Shown here one piece after another: positions 14,644-20,268 of a stretch of 20,917 nucleotides of DNA. Where the stretch lies: NCBI GenBank assembly GCA_035627675.1, contig DASPLH010000033.1, positions 1 to 20,917 of the forward strand, given 5' to 3'. This DNA comes from DASPLH01 sp035627675 (lineage in GTDB: Bacteria; Acidobacteriota; Terriglobia; Terriglobales; Acidobacteriaceae). The position numbers and the translations under genes were made by a program. Below the pieces are notes generated by a model that was given only the letters and a program-made list of their open reading frames with translations, was not told the DNA's origin and did not search any database. Position 1 is the stretch's first letter, and each line of letters opens with the position of its first letter.

Positions 14644-14980
14644 AACGCCGGCCATTCACCGAAGCCGCGTGTTTGATCGCCACGGGTTCGACGTGCGGTT
14701 GAAAGTGTACGTTTCGCGAGCCGGCCTGGTGCAGGCCGTCAGCGGGCGCACGAACGACCTGTCGTTCGGCGGACTGGGAGCGACGCTGACCGAGAATCTT
14801 CCGGCGGGAACGCTCGCGCTGGTTGCATTCCGGCTGCCGGCCATGCAGTTTGAAGTGCTTCTCCCCGCCACGGTCCAACACACCCATCACTCACGATGCG
14901 GATTGCGGTTCGCCGATCTCAACGGCGAACAGAAGGCGCTCGTTCACGGGATTTGGCATGCGCTGAGAGGCCGTCGTTAG
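14609..14980 (+). CDS. PilZ domain protein
   Basis: A 123-aa single-domain PilZ protein, a likely cyclic-di-GMP receptor. Both ligand motifs are present: RxxxR as RVFDR at 20-24 and DxSxxG as DLSFGG at 50-55, followed by beta-strand-rich sequence (ATLTENLPAGTLALVAFRLPAMQFEVLLPATVQH, then HSRCGLRFADL). The ATG at 14609-14611 has GGA nearby; a TTG three codons earlier is an alternative. It overlaps the end of queG by 35 bp and is flanked on both sides by the same heptamer repeat; its stop codon lies inside the downstream array. No partner gene shows what it controls. Confidence 0.85.
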   Translation: MIRSAPYNTKRKTPAIHRSRVFDRHGFDVRLKVYVSRAGLVQAVSGRTNDLSFGGLGATLTENLPAGTLALVAFRLPAMQFEVLLPATVQHTHHSRCGLRFADLNGEQKALVHGIWHALRGRR

Positions 14981-15089
14981 TCGGCGGTCGTCGGACGTCC
15001 CGTAGCTACTAGTCAGCGGCCATCTACCATCTCCAGCTACCATCTCCAGCTACCAGCTTCCAGTCGCCAGCTTCCAGCCCCCAGCTGCA
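14976..15089. repeat. Long degenerate 7-bp array after pilZ
   Basis: It begins GTTAGTC, GGCGGTC, GTCGGAC (14976, 14983, 14990), includes the pilZ stop codon, and after a short break at 15018-15020 changes to an AGCTNCC type. Those units start at 15035, 15048, 15055, 15062, 15069, 15076 and 15083; one unit is 6 bp. Confidence 0.8.
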
Positions 15090-15112
15090 AACACCGCGCT
15101 GCCTCTTGCATT

Positions 15113-15175
15113 CCGTCATGTTGAGCGGAGCGCCGGAGGCGCGCCCGTTCTCTAGCCCAGCGCTTCAGCGCTGGG
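15113..15175. repeat. Intergenic element with 8-bp hairpin
   Basis: A GTCATGTTGAGCGGAGCGCC stretch, of a type I associate with dispersed intergenic elements in acidobacterial genomes, is followed by a perfect hairpin CCCAGCGC/GCGCTGGG (15156-15163 with 15168-15175, loop TTCA). There is no T-tract on either strand, so I do not call it a terminator. It lies between convergent pilZ and the LeuA-like gene. Confidence 0.5.
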
Positions 15176-15255
15176 ATGAACGCGCGAATAAGTCGCAGAG
15201 TCCCGGAGGGACGACTGACGCCAGGAACGCCGGCCGCTGGAGACTGGCAGCTTGT

Positions 15256-16569
15256 CTATTTGGTCTGCGCCGTTGGCTTGTTGATCTGTGCAGTGGATTT
15301 TGCGCTCTGGAAGCAGCCCTTCTGCTGCATGTAGCACTGGCAGCAGTCCATGATCTCGGGCTCGCTCAGGCAGCGGTCGCTGCGCTTCGCCTTCTGGAAA
15401 ATGATGTCCACGAGTTGCTCGTCGGGCTCGATGCCATGGCGCTCAAGCCAGAAGATGACGTTGGACTTTCCGCTCATCGGGCCGACGTCGATGATCTGCT
15501 CCATGCCGAACACATGCGACGGAACGCCGCTGTAAACGGTGTTGGCCAGAATCTCGTCCTGCTTCCTGTAGGCCTTGATGACCGCCGAGGCGTGCACGCC
15601 CGTGGCGGTGCGAAAGGCGTCGCTGCCCACTACGGGGTAGTTGCAGGGAATCTTCACATCGGTGGCGCGTGACACGGCGTCGCAATACGCCTTGAGCCTG
15701 GTGAGGTCGTGCGAGGCCCAGGGTTCGACGCCCATAAGCTTCAGGTTCACCAGCATGAGATCCATCTGCGTATTGCCGACGCGTTCGCCGATGCCGGTGG
15801 CGGTGGCGTGTACGCAATCGGCTCCGGCGACGATGGCCGAGATGGAGTTCGCGACGGCAAGTCCGCGATCGCAGTGTCCGTGCCAGTCGAGGCGAATCTG
15901 CTGCCCGCTGGGAGCGATGACGTTTTCCTTCACGAACTTCACCAGGGCGAGCGCGCCCATGGGAGTCGCGTGGCCGCAGGTGTCTGTGAGCGTGATGGCG
16001 TGAGCTCCGCACTGGATGGCCGTCGTGTACAGGCGCTTGATCGTCTCGGGATCGCACCGCGTGGTGTCTTCGGTGACGAACATGACTTCCAGGTCGAGCG
16101 AACGCGCCAGCTTCACGGCCTTTTCCGTGGTGGTGAAAAGGAACTCGTCGCTCCAGTTTTCCGTGTAGCGGCGGATCGGGCTGGAGCCGATGAACATCGC
16201 GACTTCGACCGGGACGCCCGTCTTCTGCTGGATCTCGGCGATTGGGCGAATGTCGTTCTCGTGGGTACGGGCAGCGGCGTTGGGGCGAATGGTCAGCCGC
16301 GCATCCGCGATCTCCTGCACGATGGCCAGCGAGTGCTCGAAGGCGCGCGGGCCTGCGCCGGGCAATCCGACGTCGAGCATGTTGATCCCGAGGTCATCCA
16401 TCAGGTGCAGTATCTCGAGCTTCTCCGGGATGGAAGGATCGCGCACGCTGGGCGATTGCAGGCCGTCGCGCAGGGATTCGTCGTCGAGCAGCACGCGGCC
16501 GGCAGGCTTCTGCGACTTCTCGTAGACCTTGTTCCAGTCGTAGATCAGCTCGGAGCAGTTTACGGACAC
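15256..16569 (-). CDS. 2-isopropylmalate synthase-like (HMGL/DRE-TIM family) enzyme
   Basis: A 437-aa TIM-barrel enzyme of the isopropylmalate/homocitrate/citramalate synthase and HMG-CoA lyase superfamily, which forms or breaks a C-C bond next to a carboxylate using a divalent metal. Seen: LLDDESLRDGLQS at 27-39 with the catalytic Arg34 and metal ligand Asp35, the metal-binding HGH at 230-232 in LDWHGHCDRG, and GIGERVGN at 259-266. The C-terminal LeuA allosteric domain is absent. Instead there is a helical region and a Cys-rich tail (Cys400, 409, 410, 412, 419). The start is GTG at 16567-16569 with GAGG 8 nt upstream, a convincing site. Substrate is uncertain: isopropylmalate, citramalate or an HMG-CoA-lyase-like reaction all remain open. 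Confidence 0.85.
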   Translation of the reverse strand: MSVNCSELIYDWNKVYEKSQKPAGRVLLDDESLRDGLQSPSVRDPSIPEKLEILHLMDDLGINMLDVGLPGAGPRAFEHSLAIVQEIADARLTIRPNAAARTHENDIRPIAEIQQKTGVPVEVAMFIGSSPIRRYTENWSDEFLFTTTEKAVKLARSLDLEVMFVTEDTTRCDPETIKRLYTTAIQCGAHAITLTDTCGHATPMGALALVKFVKENVIAPSGQQIRLDWHGHCDRGLAVANSISAIVAGADCVHATATGIGERVGNTQMDLMLVNLKLMGVEPWASHDLTRLKAYCDAVSRATDVKIPCNYPVVGSDAFRTATGVHASAVIKAYRKQDEILANTVYSGVPSHVFGMEQIIDVGPMSGKSNVIFWLERHGIEPDEQLVDIIFQKAKRSDRCLSEPEIMDCCQCYMQQKGCFQSAKSTAQINKPTAQTK

Positions 16570-16779
16570 GTTGAGTCCCTCGTGCTCAGCGCACTCGTTT
16601 GTTTCTGAATGCCGCGCCCCACGCGCGGTACCAGTCCCGCGGAAGATTGCATCCCGTCAGCACAGCCGACACAAACCATCCGGGAGTTGTTCAACGGCAC
16701 AGGACGCCCCACGCGTCCTGCCCGTATGTATGCAGATGCCGGGAACAGACCCGGCGGACATCTTTTGTGCTTCCCTGCC
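16570..16779. other. Intergenic region with hairpins
   Basis: A 210-bp gap between same-strand genes. Two hairpins: CAGGACGC/GCGTCCTG (16700-16707 with 16713-16720) and GCCGGG/CCCGGC (16738-16743 with 16750-16755). Neither has a T-tract on the minus strand, so termination after the 136-aa gene is possible but not shown. No gene is seen. Confidence 0.4.
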
Positions 16780-17190
16780 TTACTTCTCTGATTTCGGCGG
16801 AACCGTCAGCCCGAATACCGAGAGCATCCCGCGGCCCGCGACGTTCGGCTGTTGGGCCTCGCCTTCGGCGGGCTTGTACAGCACGCGGCAGTGCTCGCAG
16901 CGATAGACCTCTGCGTTCTTGCCCCAGGCGCGCTCAAGGTCTCCGCACTCCTGCTCGACAATGTCGGCCGAGTAGTACCAGCGCTTCAGGTGTCCCGCGC
17001 AGAGCTTGCCCTTGGCGTCCTTCTCGTTGCAGGAGCGCTGGCCGGGCTTCTTGATTTTGACCTGGTGCTTCCCGACCTGCTCGATTGCTGGAGCCGCAGG
17101 CGGGGTCGGCTGCGCCGCGGCTTCCGAAGCAGCGGGTTCCGCAGCACTGTCGGAGGCGATCTTCGGTTCTTCTGCCATTTCGGTAGCCAT
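16780..17190 (-). CDS. Small Cys/His-rich hypothetical protein, probable zinc site
   Basis: Function not recognised. 136 aa from the ATG at 17188-17190, which has AGGA about 7 nt upstream. A disordered Ala/Pro/Glu-rich N-terminus (1-40) leads to a basic patch (KHQVKIKKPGQRSC) and a cluster of Cys54, Cys64, His67, Cys82, Cys98, His100 and Cys101. The C-pair CEHC followed by RVLYKP looks like the closing half of a zinc ribbon. It ends with a short hydrophobic GMLSVFGLTVPP. There is no signal peptide, so it is probably cytosolic. It sits between the aldehyde dehydrogenase and the LeuA-like gene on the same strand, with gaps of over 200 bp on each side, so no operon is implied. Confidence 0.75.
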   Translation of the reverse strand: MATEMAEEPKIASDSAAEPAASEAAAQPTPPAAPAIEQVGKHQVKIKKPGQRSCNEKDAKGKLCAGHLKRWYYSADIVEQECGDLERAWGKNAEVYRCEHCRVLYKPAEGEAQQPNVAGRGMLSVFGLTVPPKSEK

Positions 17191-17334
17191 GAGAGTTCCT
17201 GGAAATGCGCAATGAGTGCGGAGGCATTCTACTTCACCGGACAAACGCAGGCGAAGAGCAAAGGGGATTGACGACGGACTTACACGGGATTGGAACGGAT
17301 ACGGCTAACGAGGCCAAAGACAAAGAAGACTAAC

Positions 17335-17410
17335 CACGGATTCGCACGGAGTGGAACGGATCCAGCCTAGCAGGGGTTGGGTCCGTGTTGATCCGTGTTG
17401 ATCCGTGGTT
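17335..17410. repeat. Inverted pair of 10-bp arrays
   Basis: Left: units CACGGATTCG, CACGGAGTGG, AACGGATCCA at 17335-17364. Right: GTCCGTGTTG, ATCCGTGTTG, ATCCGTGGTT at 17381-17410. The outer 20 bp (17331-17350 and 17392-17411) are inverted repeats matching at 17 of 20 positions. The pair lies 25 bp past the aldehyde dehydrogenase stop. Confidence 0.75.
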
Positions 17411-17434
17411 AATTAGCTTTTCACATCTGGATTT

Positions 17435-18997
17435 TCACATCCGCTTGCGCCAAAGCGCGGCCGCGGATCGAACCGCGCCCGATAATCGTGTGCGCAGAGT
17501 CGAGCCGAAGAGCATGTCGGTGAAGCCTTCCATCTGTGCCGTGAACCTATCTCCGTAGCCGTACCACCACAGCTTCTTCATGCGCGGGAGCAGGTCGATG
17601 TCGATGTACTTCGGGCGCACCATCTCCTGCATTCCGAGCAGGCCGTGCGTGCGGCCGATGCCGCTGGACTTCACGCCTCCGTGCGGAGCCTCGCTGATCG
17701 CAAACTGGCTGATGAGGTCGTTGACCATGACGGCTCCGGCCTCGATGCGGCGCGCGACGTGCTCGGCACGTTGGCGGTCGCGTCCCCAAACGCTGGCCGC
17801 GAGCCCGAACTCGGAGTCGTTGGCGAGCGCAATCGCCTGCTCGCCGGTGTCGAACGACATCACGGGCAGCACCGGCCCGAAGGTCTCCTCGCGCATCACG
17901 CGCATCGAGTGCGTCACGTCCGTAAGCAGGGTTGGAGCGTAGAACTGCCGCCCGAGTTCCGGCAGACGGCGTCCGCCGCAGACGACGTTCGCGCCCGAAG
18001 CACGCGCGTCTTCCACCTGCGCTTCCACGATCTCCAATTGGCGCGCCGAGATCACCGGCCCTATATCGGTGTCGGGTTCCGCTCCACTGCCGACGCGAAG
18101 CGCGGCAATCTTGCGCGCGCAGGCCGCAAGGAACTCGTCGTGCAGGCTGCGATGCACGTAACAGCGCTCGACCGAGATGCAGGTCTGTCCGGCGTTGACC
18201 AGGCCTCCCCAGACGGCGGCGCTGGAAGCGAGATCGACGTCGGCGTCGTCGAGGACGATCATGGCGTCCTTGCCGCCGAGTTCGAGGACACAGGGGATGA
18301 GCCGCTCGGCGCAGGCCATGGCGACGCGCTTACCAGTGGCGACACTCCCGGTGAAAATGATTTTGTCCACCGGAGCGGCGAGCAGGGCCGCGCCGGTCGC
18401 TCCCTCTCCGAGCACAACCTGGAATACATCGCCGGGCACACCAGCCTCATGGAGGAGGTCGCGGAGCTTGAGCGCCGAGTTCGGCGTCAGCTCGCTCGGC
18501 TTCAGAACCACGGCGTTGCCGGTAACGAGCGCAGCCAGCGTCTCGGTCGCGGGAATCGAAAACGGGTAGTTCCACGGAGAGATGATGCCGATTACGCCGA
18601 TAGGCTCCGGCACCAGACGCGCGCGCTTGGCCATCACCGCGGGATTGGAGTGCGGCACCTCGCGTTCGGCCATGACGCCTCGCGCGTGTTCGCGGCAGAA
18701 GCGGGCGGCATCGAGCGCGACGATGACCTCGGTGAGCAGGGCTTCGACGATGGGCTTGCCTGCCTCCGCCGTAATCGTCTCCGCCACCTCGCGCTTGCGG
18801 TCCGCCAACAGCGACTGGAAGCGCCGAAGCACCTCAACGCGGTGGGCAACAGGCAATGCGGCCCAGCGCGGCTGAGCGGCCTTGGCGCGCAGAACCGCCG
18901 CGCGAACCTCATCGGGTGAGGCGATCGGGTGCTCGCAGACCGGCTCACCGGTGGCGGGGTTCAGGACGTGGAGCGTGGCGGATGGAGCGATCAGCAT
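17435..18997 (-). CDS. NAD(P)-dependent aldehyde dehydrogenase
   Basis: A 520-aa cytosolic enzyme of the ALDH superfamily that oxidises an aldehyde to the acid. Seen: the PWNYP motif at 141-145, LKPSE at 165-169 (cofactor-binding Lys166), FTGS at 215-218, general base Glu239 in LELGGKD, catalytic Cys273 in NAGQTC, and EETFGPVLPV. Similarity in style is to succinate-semialdehyde and fatty/aryl-aldehyde dehydrogenases; the substrate cannot be fixed. The family usually ends near the GIGRTHG/MQEM region, but here about 50 extra residues follow (469-520: aromatic and basic, KLWWYGYGDRF, ending LWRKRM), perhaps a membrane-surface or oligomerisation tail. The start is ATG at 18995-18997. Confidence 0.92.
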   Translation of the reverse strand: MLIAPSATLHVLNPATGEPVCEHPIASPDEVRAAVLRAKAAQPRWAALPVAHRVEVLRRFQSLLADRKREVAETITAEAGKPIVEALLTEVIVALDAARFCREHARGVMAEREVPHSNPAVMAKRARLVPEPIGVIGIISPWNYPFSIPATETLAALVTGNAVVLKPSELTPNSALKLRDLLHEAGVPGDVFQVVLGEGATGAALLAAPVDKIIFTGSVATGKRVAMACAERLIPCVLELGGKDAMIVLDDADVDLASSAAVWGGLVNAGQTCISVERCYVHRSLHDEFLAACARKIAALRVGSGAEPDTDIGPVISARQLEIVEAQVEDARASGANVVCGGRRLPELGRQFYAPTLLTDVTHSMRVMREETFGPVLPVMSFDTGEQAIALANDSEFGLAASVWGRDRQRAEHVARRIEAGAVMVNDLISQFAISEAPHGGVKSSGIGRTHGLLGMQEMVRPKYIDIDLLPRMKKLWWYGYGDRFTAQMEGFTDMLFGSTLRTRLSGAVRSAAALWRKRM

Positions 18998-19000
18998 GGC

Positions 19001-19190
19001 AGATTTCAGGTCTCAGATCGAAGATTGCAAATGCGAACGCGCATACTCACTTCAGATGCTCGACTAAGAAACGCCCCACCTTTAGCTTCGCGAAGGTGGG
19101 CACCTCTGTAAGTCAGATTGAGGATTTCAGAGTGCAGATTTGAACCCGTCTTTCCGCAATCTGCAATCTGAAATCTTCAATCCGCAATAT
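19001..19190. repeat. Three 7-bp arrays, two direct and one inverted
   Basis: Array 1 (19001-19035) has units AGATTTC, AGGTCTC, AGATCGA, AGATTGC, AAATGCG. Array 2 (19115-19142) has AGATTGA, GGATTTC, AGAGTGC, AGATTTG. Array 3 (19156-19190) is the inverse type with GCAATCT twice, GAAATCT, TCAATCC, GCAATAT, and ends on the first base of the truA stop codon. Together they fill nearly the whole gap between truA and the aldehyde dehydrogenase gene. Confidence 0.8.
19075..19100. repeat. Diverged palindrome between heptamer arrays
   Basis: CCCACCTT (19075-19082) pairs with AAGGTGGG (19093-19100) around a 10-nt loop containing CTTCGCG. Its CGCCCCAC...GTGGGCACC borders are like those of the CCCACAT family, so it is probably a shortened member. 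Confidence 0.6.
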
Positions 19191-19999
19191 CAGTACTCGA
19201 CCTCAACCAGGTAGAGGCCTTCGGCGGGGGCTGTCGCTCCGGCAGACGAGCGGTTCTTGGCCGCGAGAATGCGTGGAATGTCTTCGGCTTTGAGCGTGCC
19301 CTTCCCGACCAGCAGGAACGTGCCGACCAGATTGCGCACCATGTGGTGCAGGAAGCCGTTTCCACGCACTGTGTACACGAGCTCATCGCCGAGGCGCTGG
19401 AACTCGGACCGGTAAATCGTCCGCACATTGGTCGCATGCTTCACGGCGACGCTGGCGTCTTCAATGCTCGCGGGGGACCCGGCCGAACGTTCGGCACTGT
19501 CCGGATCGACGGCCGCGAACGATGTGAAGTCGTGCTCCCCGATGACGAGCCCGGCCGCGGCCGCCATCGCATCCTCGTCGAGCGGGTAGGGGTAGTGCGT
19601 GACGAAGTTCGCGAGAAAGGGTGGAACAATCGCTTCGCGATACATGCGGTAACGGTAGGTCTTGCCCTGAGCCGAGTGACGCGCGTGGAAATCGTCCGGA
19701 ACCTCCTCCACCCGGAGCACGCGGATGCTCGGAGGCAGGCGGTCGTTCAACACTATGAGCAGGTTGCGGAGAGGGATCGGAGACGCGGTGCGGAAACTTG
19801 CGACCTGTGCCAGCGCGTGAACGCCGGCGTCGGTGCGGCCCGAGCCTTGCGGCAGTACCTTTTCGCCCGTGACACGTCCAATCACTTCGGCCAGCGTTCC
19901 CTGAACGGTCATGAGTTGCGGTTGCACTTGCCAGCCTTTGAAATGAGAGCCGTCATAGGCGAGCGTCAGTTTCAAATTGCGCGACAAGCGGAACCTCAC
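19190..19999 (-). CDS. truA: tRNA pseudouridine(38-40) synthase TruA
   Basis: A 269-aa enzyme that isomerises uridines 38-40 in the tRNA anticodon arm. The N-terminus LKLTLAYDGSHFKGWQVQP is typical, and the catalytic Asp57 is in GSGRTDAGVHA (52-62). ARHSAQGKTYRYRM and the C-terminal GNGFLHHMVRNLVGTFLLVGKG complete the family pattern; length is normal. The start is GTG at 19997-19999 without a clear Shine-Dalgarno; it is the best fit to the family N-terminus. The stop codon touches a heptamer array. Confidence 0.95.
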   Translation of the reverse strand: MRFRLSRNLKLTLAYDGSHFKGWQVQPQLMTVQGTLAEVIGRVTGEKVLPQGSGRTDAGVHALAQVASFRTASPIPLRNLLIVLNDRLPPSIRVLRVEEVPDDFHARHSAQGKTYRYRMYREAIVPPFLANFVTHYPYPLDEDAMAAAAGLVIGEHDFTSFAAVDPDSAERSAGSPASIEDASVAVKHATNVRTIYRSEFQRLGDELVYTVRGNGFLHHMVRNLVGTFLLVGKGTLKAEDIPRILAAKNRSSAGATAPAEGLYLVEVEY

Positions 20000-20026
20000 T
20001 GGTGTGCTTCGGGTTTATGCCTGTGG

Positions 20027-20094
20027 GCCGGTTCAGGATGAACCTCCTGGTCGGCTATACGCCGGTTCAGGATGAACCTCCTGGTCGGCTATAC
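20027..20094. repeat. Perfect 34-bp tandem duplication with inner palindrome
   Basis: 20027-20060 and 20061-20094 are identical. Each unit holds GGTTCA-GGA-TGAACC, a 6-bp inverted repeat with a 3-nt spacer, and ends in GGCTATAC; with the next base the second copy gives TATACT, a possible -10 box. It lies between divergent truA and the TolC-like gene, so it may be a duplicated operator or promoter segment. Confidence 0.85.
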
Positions 20095-20193
20095 TATGGC
20101 ACTTCCCCATGGTGTGAAGCTACAGCACCCATCATTCCCATTGCCCCGCCCGCGGAAGCGGTCGGCAGAATTCTGGAACCGTGTGCCTTGCCG

Positions 20194-20217
20194 GTTCGTA
20201 TGTACGTTCGTACGGAA
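20194..20217. promoter_or_regulatory. Operator-like repeat upstream of the TolC-like gene
   Basis: Two 12-bp direct repeats, GTTCGTATGTAC and GTTCGTACGGAA, match at 9 of 12 positions. The centre (20198-20213) also reads as a quasi-palindrome GTATGTAC/GTTCGTAC. Such GTAC-rich dyads are typical of TetR-family sites before efflux genes. It ends about 50 bp before the start codon. No regulator gene is in the window. Confidence 0.35.
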
Positions 20218-20268
20218 GCAGGTCAGGTGAGAAACCCCTTGAGTCGATTTATTTTCGGAGACAAGCGA

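Noticed and set aside
14571..15089. Possible CRISPR array from the regular repeats around pilZ
   Set aside because: Units are 7 bp and contiguous, with no 25-40 bp repeats separated by unique spacers and no cas genes.
15156..15175. Terminator for the LeuA-like gene
   Set aside because: Perfect stem but no T-tract on either strand and about 80 bp past the stop; better seen as part of a repeat element.
17645..18919. Long plus-strand open frame (424 codons) over the aldehyde dehydrogenase
   Set aside because: Antisense shadow of a gene with all catalytic motifs intact.
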